64,000 nt of DNA, taken from NCBI GenBank assembly GCA_900095875.1, contig LT608311.1, positions 2,450,774 through 2,514,773 on the forward strand, given 5' to 3'. This document shows positions 55,038 through 63,907 of the stretch, in pieces. The notes below the pieces were generated by a model that searched no databases, was not told the origin of the DNA, and saw nothing but the letters and a program-made list of their open reading frames with translations. Within the stretch, counting starts at the first letter, position 1, and each line of letters opens with the position of its first letter. Made by a program: the position numbers and the translations under genes. The DNA is from Caecibacter massiliensis. Its GTDB lineage: Bacteria > Bacillota > Negativicutes > Veillonellales > Megasphaeraceae.

Positions 55038-55081
55038 TGACCTTTTAAAATATATAAAAATTGAGTCTTTTAATAAGGTCA
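55038..55081. promoter_or_regulatory. Inverted PdxR-type operator in the pdxR-pdxS gap
   Basis: TGACCTTTTAAAA (55038-55050) and the inverse TTTTAATAAGGTCA (55068-55081) are facing copies of TGACCTT(n)TTAAAA; pdxS has a -10 TATACT (55090-55095) and no good -35, fitting an activator-dependent promoter. Confidence 0.55.
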
Positions 55082-55138
55082 ATTTAGATTATACTAATAC
55101 CCGTAAGAAATATCAAGTTACATACGGAGGAGATAGTT

Positions 55139-56023
55139 ATGACCAGAAAAACAAACGAACGCTATGAATTAAACAAACAGTTGGCACAAATGCTGAAAGG
55201 AGGTGTCATTATGGATGTTACAACATCGGAGCAAGCTAAAATCGCTGAAGAAGCCGGTGCCTGTGCGGTCATGGCACTGGAACGCATTCCGGCTGATATA
55301 CGGGCTGCCGGTGGCGTGTCCCGCATGAGTGATCCATATATGATTAAAGGAATTCAGGATGCCGTTTCAATACCGGTCATGGCAAAATGCCGCATCGGCC
55401 ATTTCGTAGAAGCCCAGATTCTGGAAGCTATAGAAATTGATTACATCGACGAAAGTGAAGTTTTGTCGCCAGCAGATAATATATATCATATCGATAAAAC
55501 TAAATTTAATGTACCCTTTGTCTGCGGTGCCCGTAATCTCGGCGAAGCTTTGCGCCGCATAGCGGAAGGGGCATCTATGATCCGCACGAAAGGTGAACCG
55601 GGTACAGGCGATGTCGTGCAGGCAGTCAGCCATATGCGGCTCATCAATTCAGAAATCGCGGCCCTTACGGCTAAACGGGATGATGAACTGTATGAAGCAG
55701 CCAAATCGTTGCAGGTACCTTACCATTTAGTTAAATACGTTCACAATGAAGGCAGACTGCCTGTCGTTAATTTTGCAGCCGGCGGGATAGCGACTCCTGC
55801 TGATGCGGCACTCATGATGCAGCTCGGTGCGGAAGGTGTCTTTGTAGGGTCGGGTATATTTAAATCGGGCAATCCGGCCAAACGGGCCCGGGCTATCGTT
55901 CAGGCCGTGACAAACTATCAGAATCCGGAAATATTGGCAAAATTATCCGAAAATCTTGGAGAAGCCATGGTCGGCATCAATGAAGAAGAAATAAAAATTC
56001 TCATGGCAGAACGGGGGCAGTGA
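55139..56023 (+). CDS. pdxS: Pyridoxal 5'-phosphate synthase, synthase subunit
   Basis: The 294-residue TIM-barrel subunit makes PLP from ribose 5-phosphate, glyceraldehyde 3-phosphate and ammonia. It shows [20 protein letters not shown] near residue 20, the LERIPADIR segment near 48 and [19 protein letters not shown] near 213. Its stop overlaps the pdxT start region, so the two are coupled. It works with PdxT as a 12+12 complex. Confidence 0.97.
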   Translation: MTRKTNERYELNKQLAQMLKGGVIMDVTTSEQAKIAEEAGACAVMALERIPADIRAAGGVSRMSDPYMIKGIQDAVSIPVMAKCRIGHFVEAQILEAIEIDYIDESEVLSPADNIYHIDKTKFNVPFVCGARNLGEALRRIAEGASMIRTKGEPGTGDVVQAVSHMRLINSEIAALTAKRDDELYEAAKSLQVPYHLVKYVHNEGRLPVVNFAAGGIATPADAALMMQLGAEGVFVGSGIFKSGNPAKRARAIVQAVTNYQNPEILAKLSENLGEAMVGINEEEIKILMAERGQ

Positions 56024-56610
56024 TGATGAAACCCGTGACGATTGGCATACTGGCCGTGCAGGGGGCCTTTATCGAACACCGGTATATGCTGGAATCTCTG
56101 GGTGCCCGGTGTGTTGAATTGCGAAATAAAGAGAATCTGGCCATTCCACTGGATGGACTAGTCCTGCCAGGTGGGGAAAGTACCGTTCAGGGGCGTATTC
56201 TCAGGGATGAAGGCATGTTCGGAATATTACAGCAGAAAATCCGGGACGGACTGCCGGTCCTTGCCACCTGTGCCGGCCTGATTCTTCTGGCAGATCATTT
56301 GAGCAATGACCGGGCGTCTTATTTCCAGACGTTGCCGGTTACGGTGCGGCGCAATGCGTACGGACGGCAGCTCGGCAGTTTTATAACGACGGCACCGGTA
56401 AAAGGTATCGGGGACGTACGGATGAATTTTATCCGTGCCCCCTATATTGAGTCCGTTGAATCAGGAGTGGATGTGTTATCTGTTGTCGATGACCATATCG
56501 TGGCCGTAGTTTACAAAAATCAGCTGGCACTATCTTTTCATCCTGAAGTCGGTCAGGATACGCGGATCCATGAATTTTTTCTCGACAGGGTCCGGAAGAA
56601 AAAAGGATGA
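56023..56610 (+). CDS. pdxT: Pyridoxal 5'-phosphate synthase, glutaminase subunit
   Basis: The 195-residue subunit supplies ammonia to PdxS from glutamine. It shows GVLAVQGAFIEH-like (LAVQGAFIEH) near residue 9, the LPGGEST oxyanion stretch near 48, the nucleophile in PVLATCAGLILLA near 80, and the His-Glu pair in LSFHPEVGQD near 173. Start choices are GTG 56020, ATG 56023 and ATG 56026, behind GGGGG; 56023 is used. Confidence 0.95.
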   Translation: MMKPVTIGILAVQGAFIEHRYMLESLGARCVELRNKENLAIPLDGLVLPGGESTVQGRILRDEGMFGILQQKIRDGLPVLATCAGLILLADHLSNDRASYFQTLPVTVRRNAYGRQLGSFITTAPVKGIGDVRMNFIRAPYIESVESGVDVLSVVDDHIVAVVYKNQLALSFHPEVGQDTRIHEFFLDRVRKKKG

Positions 56611-56652
56611 TTATTGTTTTACCGGAAGCGGTATGATATACGACATAACAAA

Positions 56653-56710
56653 AAAAGGGCCGCAGCAAAATGACCAGGATAGTTCATTTTGCTGCGGCCC
56701 CTCTTTTGTA
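56653..56710. terminator. Repeated-family hairpin, copy D
   Basis: GGGCCGCAGCAAAATGA (56657-56673) and TCATTTTGCTGCGGCCC (56684-56700) pair perfectly over 17 bp, with an A-run before and TCTTTT after, between convergent pdxT and the reductase. Confidence 0.9.
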
Positions 56711-56717
56711 TTCAAAA

Positions 56718-58280
56718 TTATTCAAACTGCTGTACCAGGTCCCGGAAGGTATCTTTATGAGACGGATACCAGTCAGTAAAGGCCTGGGAATCGGCGAGGA
56801 GACGGTCATTCAGTGCCAGAAAGAATGCCGGCAGATTCTTCGTTGTAATAGTGCCAATCTGTGTGCCTATGACACCCTGACCGATGGCATAACTGCCGCC
56901 AGCGTAGATGTCGAACGCTTCTTCCATGGCAGTGCCTGTTTTTTTGCCAGATCCGCGCAATCCCAGTATGGCCAGCTGCTGGACTGTGCAATTAGACGGG
57001 CAGCCGGAAAAATGGCATTTAGGCAAAAGGGTCGTGTCTTTGCCGCTTTCACGCAGTACGGTGGCAATACGGACGAATGTACCGTGAGAATCGCGCAATC
57101 CCTGCTGGCATACCGTTGCGCCGATGCAACTGACCGACTGTTCAAACGCTGTCCGTGCCGTATCACTTACGGTAATATCCGCTATCGCCCGGGCTTCCGG
57201 GGCAGTCAGATTGATTATATATGCTGTTTCATCAGCGTTGAGCCGGATTTCGACATCATCCATAGCTGAAAGTGCCGTAAGAAGACGGGTGAATACAGTC
57301 ATATCCGGCGTACCTCCCAGGGGCTTGTAGGCTACATAGTACAGGCCGGGCTGTTTTTGCTTTCCTATGCGCGGGTCAGACAATATGCGATCGTCATCAC
57401 TGCCTTTTGTCGACGGTGTCTGCGGTTCAATCGTCAGTCTGTAATCTCCTTCAGAGCGGACTTTCCTGACGGCGTCCTGCACAGCCTTACGGAACGCATC
57501 TTCTCCCATGGCTTCCAGAATAAAGCGGGAACGATTGCGGCCGCGGTGTTCATAATCACCGTATTTCATGTAAATATCACGGGCATAGGCAAAAATGTAG
57601 TAAGAAATATCTAGGGGATCGATACCGTGGTCGATGAGAATGCCAAAGCGGGAGCCATTGACGCCAAAACCTCCGCCGGCAAAGACATCGAATGTGTGAT
57701 CCGGACGGGCTACGAATCCCAGGTCTTTGAACGTTGCATGTCCTTCATTGTCGAGGCCGTTTGAAAAGCTGATTTTAAATTTGCGGGGAAGGTTCAGCCT
57801 GGGCATGAGATTGATGACGAAGTGGGAAGCCGCTTCAATATAAGGGGTCATATCAAAGTATTCACCCTGTTCGACGCCGTGGAGGGGACTGGCCGTTATA
57901 TTACGCGGATTGTCGCTTCCAGCGCCATAACAGTATATGCCGGCATCGAAGCATTCCTGGTACAAAGCCAGCAGATTTTCTTCAGACAAATGGTGAATCT
58001 GGAGAGCTTCACCTGTCGTGAAATGAATCAGGTCTAAGGGATACCGCCCGAGTATATCTTTTAAAAAGAGAATATGCTTTTTCCGGACGGCACCGCCGGA
58101 AAAGCGCAGACGCAGCATAGAACTCTGTCCGCCCCGTTCACCATAACTTCCAAACTTGCCGGACGTGCCTTTGTATTTTGCAGGTGGAAGCTCTTTAGCA
58201 TAAAAAGCATGGCAGGCTTCTTTAAACAGAGGGAAGCGGCCCTGTATTTCTGATTTCGTTTCCTGAGAAATATCGGTCAT
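56718..58280 (-). CDS. Siroheme nitrite/sulfite reductase family protein
   Basis: The 520-residue enzyme has two ferredoxin-like and two siroheme domains. The 4Fe-4S/siroheme cysteines are in CIGATVC (~390) and CHFSGCPSNC (~430), the Cys-x5-Cys and Cys-x3-Cys pattern of sulfite and nitrite reductases. It reduces sulfite or nitrite with a six-electron donor such as ferredoxin. ATG 58280 follows AAAGGAG. No partner gene is adjacent, so substrate is not fixed. Confidence 0.88.
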   Translation of the reverse strand: MTDISQETKSEIQGRFPLFKEACHAFYAKELPPAKYKGTSGKFGSYGERGGQSSMLRLRFSGGAVRKKHILFLKDILGRYPLDLIHFTTGEALQIHHLSEENLLALYQECFDAGIYCYGAGSDNPRNITASPLHGVEQGEYFDMTPYIEAASHFVINLMPRLNLPRKFKISFSNGLDNEGHATFKDLGFVARPDHTFDVFAGGGFGVNGSRFGILIDHGIDPLDISYYIFAYARDIYMKYGDYEHRGRNRSRFILEAMGEDAFRKAVQDAVRKVRSEGDYRLTIEPQTPSTKGSDDDRILSDPRIGKQKQPGLYYVAYKPLGGTPDMTVFTRLLTALSAMDDVEIRLNADETAYIINLTAPEARAIADITVSDTARTAFEQSVSCIGATVCQQGLRDSHGTFVRIATVLRESGKDTTLLPKCHFSGCPSNCTVQQLAILGLRGSGKKTGTAMEEAFDIYAGGSYAIGQGVIGTQIGTITTKNLPAFFLALNDRLLADSQAFTDWYPSHKDTFRDLVQQFE

Positions 58281-58363
58281 GGAAAGGCTCCTTTCGAAAA
58301 AGAAAGTGTAATACTGAACATAGTATACCAGAATCCCCGATGTGTGGATATACCATAATTTCC

Positions 58364-58391
58364 CATAGAAGTAGAAAGTTTTACATAGAAG
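58364..58391. repeat. Two CATAGAAG direct repeats
   Basis: CATAGAAG occurs at 58364-58371 and 58384-58391, 20 bp apart (about two helical turns), in the divergent gap 58281-58462; possible binding sites for an unknown regulator. Confidence 0.3.
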
Positions 58392-58462
58392 CAACGGGAT
58401 ATATAGGAAATCTTTACAAAGGCGATTCACAATAGATGTGTTCGTGCAGAAGGAGGGGTTAT

Positions 58463-59293
58463 ATGAAGCAAGTTTTTTTCTCTTCCACGCTGATGTGGAG
58501 TGCACCTTTGCAGGATATGGCACAGGTCGTCCGGGACCATCAGCTGGCAGGGATAGAAGTATGGGCACAGCATTTTTTCTATCATCAGTACGACCGGAAT
58601 GTTTATAGAGAATATGCCAGGAAATTCCAGATGAAAACTTTTGTGCACAGCTGCAGCTGGGATTTGAACCTGGCTTCACTCAATGAGGGAATACGGCAGG
58701 CTTCTGTTCAGGAAGTCATAGCTTCGCTGCATCTGGCCAGAGACCTGGAAGCTTCTGAAGTGACGGTTCATCCTGGACATATGACTATGCCATTCTGGCC
58801 CAGAACCAGCGTGGCCCTGTTTCATCAATCGCTGGAACAGATTGCCGAAGCATCTCATGTTTTAGCAATCCCCGTATCACTGGAAATTATGGAGAAGATT
58901 CCGAAAGAGTTCGTCACATCTGTTGAGGCTATGGAGAACGCAGCAGGAGATTTATTTGATGCATTTTATTATACATTGGATACGGCCCACTGTGACAGTA
59001 CAGCGGAAATCCGTCGCATATTGAATGAGATGCCACGGCTGTCTAAGATACATATCAGCAACCGTCAGGGTCCCGTATATCATACGCCCCTTAGGGAAGG
59101 AGATTATGACTTCATGAAACTGCTGCCCGTTTTATACAGCCGGCAGCTGCCATTGGTCGTAGAAGGGTTTGATGCCGGTACCGGCTACACGATATTACAC
59201 AAAAATCTTGATTTCTTACATGAGGAGGAACAACATGAATACATGGATAAAAAAAACCTGCGGTCTCTTACTGACCGGTGTTACGCTGTTTAG
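58463..59293 (+). CDS. Sugar phosphate isomerase/epimerase-like TIM-barrel protein
   Basis: The 276-residue protein has the xylose-isomerase/AP-endonuclease-2 barrel pattern: an AGIEVWAQHF strand near residue 33, TVHPGHM near 103, SLEIMEKIP near 140, and YTLDTAHCD near 171, whose Glu/His/Asp are likely metal ligands. It opens an operon with an ABC importer. The last 59 bp overlap the start of the substrate-binding protein in another frame. GGAGGGG precedes ATG 58463. Substrate unknown. Confidence 0.85.
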   Translation: MKQVFFSSTLMWSAPLQDMAQVVRDHQLAGIEVWAQHFFYHQYDRNVYREYARKFQMKTFVHSCSWDLNLASLNEGIRQASVQEVIASLHLARDLEASEVTVHPGHMTMPFWPRTSVALFHQSLEQIAEASHVLAIPVSLEIMEKIPKEFVTSVEAMENAAGDLFDAFYYTLDTAHCDSTAEIRRILNEMPRLSKIHISNRQGPVYHTPLREGDYDFMKLLPVLYSRQLPLVVEGFDAGTGYTILHKNLDFLHEEEQHEYMDKKNLRSLTDRCYAV

Positions 59294-60260
59294 TCTTGCT
59301 GGCTGCGGAGGAAGTGGGGAACAGTCATCGGCTGCCAAAGACGACCTTAAAGGGGAAGTCGTCCTCTATACGTCCCAGCCGGAAAAAAATGCCCAGAAGC
59401 TGATAGAAGCGTTTAACAAGGAACATCCTGACGTCAAAGTCAGTGTATTCCGGTCTGGTACGGAAGAAGTCATCAGCAAAGTCATGGCAGAACAATCGGC
59501 CGGCGATATCAAAGCGGATGTGCTGCTGGTCGCCGATAATGTGACCTTTGAATCTCTGAAAAATAAAGATATGCTGGAAGCTTATGAATCGCCGGAACTG
59601 TCCGGTATTCCCAGTCAGTTCATCGATAAGGACCACATGTATACGGGAACGAAAGTCATCACGACGGGCATTATGGTCAATACGGATAAAGCCAAAGAAC
59701 AGCCGGCTGCTTTTGCCGATTTGACAAAAACGGCGATGAAAGACGAAGTATCCATGCCGAGCCCGCTATATTCCGGCGCGGCTGCCTATAACCTGAGCCT
59801 GCTTACCCGGACAAACGGCCTTGGCTGGGACTGGTATAATGCCATGAAAGCCAATGGCGTTAAAGTCGATAAGGGAAATGGTTCCGTTCAGAAAGCTGTC
59901 GTTTCTGGTGAAAAAGCTTACGGTATCGTTGCCGATTTCATGGCTAACCGGTCCCGGAAAGACGGAGCGCCTGTCACCTTCATTTATCCGTCGGAAGGAT
60001 CTCCTGCCGTAACCGAACCAATCGGCCTGATAAAGAATGCCAAACATAAAAAAGCAGCCCAGGCTTTTATCGATTTCGTACTGTCCCAAAAGGGACAGGA
60101 ACTGGCTGCCAGCATCGGATATACGCCGATTAAAGAAGGAGTCGCTGCTCCAGAAGGTTTGAAATCGATTACGGATATCCATGTACTGTCTGGCGACGTG
60201 ACGACACTCTTTACCAACCGTGAAGCCGATAAAAAACAGTTCAGCAGCATCTTCTCATAA
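59235..60260 (+). CDS. ABC transporter substrate-binding lipoprotein (Fe3+/AfuA type)
   Basis: The 341-residue exported lipoprotein has a lipobox (FSLAGCGG near residue 18), then a two-lobe binding fold: VVLYTSQPEKNAQKLIEAF near 41, VLLVADNVTFESL near 97, TGIMVNTDK and YTPIKEG near the C-terminus. The family covers ferric iron, aminoethylphosphonate and, for AfuA, hexose phosphates. GAGGAGG precedes its ATG at 59235. Neighbouring barrel and PHP enzymes favour an organophosphate, not iron (inferred). Confidence 0.88.
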   Translation: MNTWIKKTCGLLLTGVTLFSLAGCGGSGEQSSAAKDDLKGEVVLYTSQPEKNAQKLIEAFNKEHPDVKVSVFRSGTEEVISKVMAEQSAGDIKADVLLVADNVTFESLKNKDMLEAYESPELSGIPSQFIDKDHMYTGTKVITTGIMVNTDKAKEQPAAFADLTKTAMKDEVSMPSPLYSGAAAYNLSLLTRTNGLGWDWYNAMKANGVKVDKGNGSVQKAVVSGEKAYGIVADFMANRSRKDGAPVTFIYPSEGSPAVTEPIGLIKNAKHKKAAQAFIDFVLSQKGQELAASIGYTPIKEGVAAPEGLKSITDIHVLSGDVTTLFTNREADKKQFSSIFS

Positions 60261-60273
60261 AGGGGGACTTCCA

Positions 60274-62001
60274 TTGTTATCCTCAAAGATACAGCGGCCG
60301 ATAGTACGCCTGGTGTTCTACAGCCTTCTGTGTTTTGTCTTTGTGGCTCCGGTCCTGCGCCTCTGCGTCATGAGTTTTCATGGCGCAGAGGGCTATAGTC
60401 TGGCCAATTTCATTACCTTGTTCCATGACCAGCGGACGTGGGAAGCCATAAAAAATACATTGATCATTTCCATTGCGTCGACGATTATGGCTGCCTTTGT
60501 GGGCAGTTTCCTTGCTTTTGTGTCAGCCTATACCAATATTCGTCACAAAAAGCTGCTGGAACTGCTCGTTCTCATGCCGTTTATCATCCCGTCTTATATT
60601 GTGACACTGTCCTGGTCAGGCCTTTTGCTGAAGCAAGGCCATATTAATACGTTTGTGACATCACTGGGGCTTGCCCCGCTCGATTTATACAGTCTGACCG
60701 GCATATGGGTTGTCCTGGGGTTCATCAATATTCCCGTTGTCTATCTCAGCGTCGTCCACATGCTGCGCAAGATACCTGCAGAGATGGAATGGGCCTCCCG
60801 GGCCTGCGGCTTTACTATCTGGCAGACTATATGGCGCATTGACCTGCGGGAAGTCTGGCCAGCTATCGCCAGTGGCAGCCTGTTGGCATTCCTGGCTGCT
60901 ATTGATAACTTTTCCGTGCCGGCCTTTCTGGGCATTTCATCGGGGATTCCCGTACTCAGTACGTACATCTACGAAAAGGCCATCAGTTTCGGACCCGATG
61001 CATTTCCCATGGCAGCCGCGTTGTCTGTCCTGTTGTCGTGTATCGCCATTGGCTGGACACTGTTGGAAAGCTGCTTTGTCCATAGCCGCAGCGCCATGGA
61101 ATCCATCAAAGAAGATTTCCAGCCCCGCATCATCCTGAACGGCAGCAGACGAAAGATTTTGGAGTGGGGTGTCACGGGTCTGCTCAGCCTTCTCAACTTC
61201 GTTCCATTAGCTGATATGATTCTCAACGCGTTCTTGAAAAATTATGGTCTTGCCGTGACCTATAGTAATATATCGTTGCGTAATTTTTCCTTTGTCTTTA
61301 CCAATACGGGCGTTCTTACGGCTGTCCGCAACAGCCTAATTCTGGCACTGGTCACCTGTCTGGTATGCATCGTGATCGGTACGGTCCTGGCATTCCGTCA
61401 AGTGCGTTGCCATAGTCTGGCCGCTGCAATTGCTGAAAAATGCGCAGCCCTGACCTATGCACTGCCGGGCATTGTCCTGGCTCTGGCCATGATTTTCCAG
61501 TGGACGGAACCGCTCCCCGGGGTCCGGCCCCAGCTCTATGGGACAATCTACATCCTGCTGTTTGCGTACATCACGCGTTACCTGATTCTTCAGATAAAGA
61601 GCAGTAAGACTGCACTGAATGCCATTAATCCCGAACTGGAGGATGCTGTCCGTGCCAGCGGCGGTTCTATGCTGTCAGTCTGGCGCTATGTGCTGGTGCT
61701 CCTGCTGATGCGGCCTGTCCTTTCCGGTTCGTTTCTCATATTCGGCCTGTCCCTGACCGAACTAACCTTATCGTCTATTCTGGCCAGTGCCGGTACAAAG
61801 ACCATCGGCCTTACGATTTTCAGTTTTCAGCAGGCCGGCGATTACAGCCTGTCGGCGGCCATGTCCACCGTCGTCGTATTACTGCTCCTTGGCGGATATA
61901 TGCTGGCCTGGGCTACATCTTTAAAAAAGAAGGAGAAAAACGTGTATGAGCTTGCATCTCGAACACATAAAACAGAAATTCGGCAGCACGCCAGTGCTTA
62001 A
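60274..62001 (+). CDS. ABC transporter permease (duplicated, FbpB/AfuB type)
   Basis: The 575-residue permease carries about 12 spans in two similar halves, each with an EAA loop: EMEWASRACGFTIWQTIWRI near residue 170 and ELEDAVRASGGSMLSVWRYV near 453. This fused form typically works as a monomer for ferric iron or sugar-phosphate importers. A TTG start at 60274 follows AAGGGGG by eight bases and avoids overlapping the upstream gene. The next gene starts 56 bp before its stop. Confidence 0.9.
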   Translation: MLSSKIQRPIVRLVFYSLLCFVFVAPVLRLCVMSFHGAEGYSLANFITLFHDQRTWEAIKNTLIISIASTIMAAFVGSFLAFVSAYTNIRHKKLLELLVLMPFIIPSYIVTLSWSGLLLKQGHINTFVTSLGLAPLDLYSLTGIWVVLGFINIPVVYLSVVHMLRKIPAEMEWASRACGFTIWQTIWRIDLREVWPAIASGSLLAFLAAIDNFSVPAFLGISSGIPVLSTYIYEKAISFGPDAFPMAAALSVLLSCIAIGWTLLESCFVHSRSAMESIKEDFQPRIILNGSRRKILEWGVTGLLSLLNFVPLADMILNAFLKNYGLAVTYSNISLRNFSFVFTNTGVLTAVRNSLILALVTCLVCIVIGTVLAFRQVRCHSLAAAIAEKCAALTYALPGIVLALAMIFQWTEPLPGVRPQLYGTIYILLFAYITRYLILQIKSSKTALNAINPELEDAVRASGGSMLSVWRYVLVLLLMRPVLSGSFLIFGLSLTELTLSSILASAGTKTIGLTIFSFQQAGDYSLSAAMSTVVVLLLLGGYMLAWATSLKKKEKNVYELASRTHKTEIRQHASA

Positions 62002-62974
62002 TGATATTAATCTGGTTATCAGACCGTCAGAATTCCTTGCTATCCTCGGCCCGTCCGGTTGTGGCAAGACGACATTGCTGCGGATTATCGGCGGCTTCCT
62101 GAAACCTACCTCTGGCACAGTACGCCTCGATGGCACGGTCTATTCTGATTCATCAGTCATGGTTCCCATTGAAAACAGAGACCTTGGCATGGTGTTCCAG
62201 TCCTTTGCCCTGTGGCCACATATGACTGTGCGGGAACATGTGGAATTTCCCCTGAAGAGCCGTAAAAAAGCAGGCTGGCCGGCAGAGAAAAAAGAAGCCG
62301 CTGTCGCCCAGGCCATCCATGATATGGGACTCGATGCATTGGCCGACCGCTATCCCGGGGAACTGTCCGGCGGCCAGCGCCAGCGCGTATCCCTGGCCCG
62401 GGCTATCGTCAGCAAGCCGTCCATCCTGCTTATGGATGAACCTCTGAGTGCTCTCGATGCCGAACTTAAAATCAATATGCGCAAAGAAATCCAGGACATA
62501 CACCGCCGTACGGGCGCCATTATCATATACGTCACGCACGATCAGAGCGAAGCCCTGGCCATGGCAGACCGCATTCTGGTCATGCGTTACGGCGTCATCG
62601 AACAACTGGGAACACCGGAAGAAATTTATACTCACCCGGAAAGCGAATTCGTCGCTACCTTCGTCAGCAAATGTAATCTCCTTCATGGCACCTGGCAGGG
62701 GAGTGATTTTCATGTGGCGGGACATCCTTTCGTATATCCTGATACGGGTATTGCCTATCCGCTAAAAGAAAAAGGCCTCTATCCCGTCCGGCCGGAACAA
62801 TTCCATATCACCTATGATGGGCCGGGACTGGAAGCGACCATAACGAACCGGCAGTTTCACGGAAGGGAAATACACTACGCCGTCACCTGTGGTAAAGAAG
62901 AATTCCAAGTTTTTGCCCGGTCAGGAGAAGTATTTTTCCCCGGCGAATCGGTACGGCTCGTATTTACAGCGTGA
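61946..62974 (+). CDS. ABC transporter ATP-binding protein
   Basis: The 342-residue ATPase has Walker A GPSGCGKTT near residue 32, the Q loop FQSFALWP near 82, signature LSGGQRQRVSLAR near 140, Walker B ILLMDEPLSALD near 157, the switch His in YVTHDQSEA near 192 and a TOBE-like C-terminus. It powers the adjacent permease. It overlaps the permease by 56 bp, with AAGGAG before its ATG inside that gene. Confidence 0.93.
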   Translation: MSLHLEHIKQKFGSTPVLNDINLVIRPSEFLAILGPSGCGKTTLLRIIGGFLKPTSGTVRLDGTVYSDSSVMVPIENRDLGMVFQSFALWPHMTVREHVEFPLKSRKKAGWPAEKKEAAVAQAIHDMGLDALADRYPGELSGGQRQRVSLARAIVSKPSILLMDEPLSALDAELKINMRKEIQDIHRRTGAIIIYVTHDQSEALAMADRILVMRYGVIEQLGTPEEIYTHPESEFVATFVSKCNLLHGTWQGSDFHVAGHPFVYPDTGIAYPLKEKGLYPVRPEQFHITYDGPGLEATITNRQFHGREIHYAVTCGKEEFQVFARSGEVFFPGESVRLVFTA

Positions 62975-62988
62975 AAAGAGGAAAGCAT

Positions 62989-63738
62989 ATGAATTATTTA
63001 TTTGATCTGCATACCCATACGCTGGCCAGTGGCCACGCCTATGGTTCCTTTACGGATAATATTGCTGCGGCCAGGAAACGGGGCCTCTGGGGTCTGGGGG
63101 TATCAGAACATTCCAGTTCCATGCCCGGTGCGCCGCAGCCTATCTTTTTTACCAATTTTAAAGTAATCCCTGACATCATCGATGGACTGCACGTTTTTAC
63201 AGGGATGGAACTCAATATCATAGATTATGAAGGCCATGTCGATATGGAAGAACGCATATTGCAGAAAGTCGATTACATCATTGCCAGTCTCCATAAAGAC
63301 TGCATCCAGTCCGAATCGGTAGAGGAGAACACATCGGCACTTATCGAGGCTATGAAAAATCCCTATGTTAAAATTCTTGGGCATCCTGACGATGACCGCT
63401 TTCCTGTCGATTATGAAAGACTCGTAGAGGCGGCTTCCCACGAACATATTGCCATGGAAATCAATAATAGTTCTGCTTCGCCACGTAACGGGCGTACCGG
63501 TGCAGAAAAAAATATTCCTGTGCTGCTGAAATATTGTCAGCAGTATCAGGTTCCTGTCATTGCCGGCAGTGACGCGCATATATGGCTCGATGTCGGAGAT
63601 TTGCAGCGGTCGGACGCCTTTTTGCAAGACGCCTGTTTTCCTGAATCTCTCGTTCTGAATGCGACGAAAGAAGGCTTATTATACGTCCTCAACGATACGC
63701 CGAGACGGAAGCGGCTTGCTGCCAGCCTGTCTGAATAG
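62989..63738 (+). CDS. PHP-domain phosphoesterase (YcdX-like)
   Basis: The 249-residue protein has a PHP metal site: FDLHTHTLASGHAYG near residue 4, GVSEHSSSMPG near 35, GMELNI near 69, ILGHPDDDRF near 129 and GSDAHI near 195, with five His and Asp/Glu residues for three metals. Such domains release phosphate from organophosphates. ATG 62989 follows AGAGG. As the last gene of the importer operon it may dephosphorylate the incoming substrate. Confidence 0.9.
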   Translation: MNYLFDLHTHTLASGHAYGSFTDNIAAARKRGLWGLGVSEHSSSMPGAPQPIFFTNFKVIPDIIDGLHVFTGMELNIIDYEGHVDMEERILQKVDYIIASLHKDCIQSESVEENTSALIEAMKNPYVKILGHPDDDRFPVDYERLVEAASHEHIAMEINNSSASPRNGRTGAEKNIPVLLKYCQQYQVPVIAGSDAHIWLDVGDLQRSDAFLQDACFPESLVLNATKEGLLYVLNDTPRRKRLAASLSE

Positions 63739-63907
63739 ATGGTGTAGTGAACACCGGGAATATAAAAAAACAAAAGAATGGGATGGAAAAGTGTAGCACC
63801 TTTTTATATTGCAACGCTTATCGAGCGGGTATATAATAAGATTTGCTTTGATGGTTTGATGTATCATTTCATTTAAAAGCAGTAATGTATGAAGAGGAGG
63901 CTTTTCT

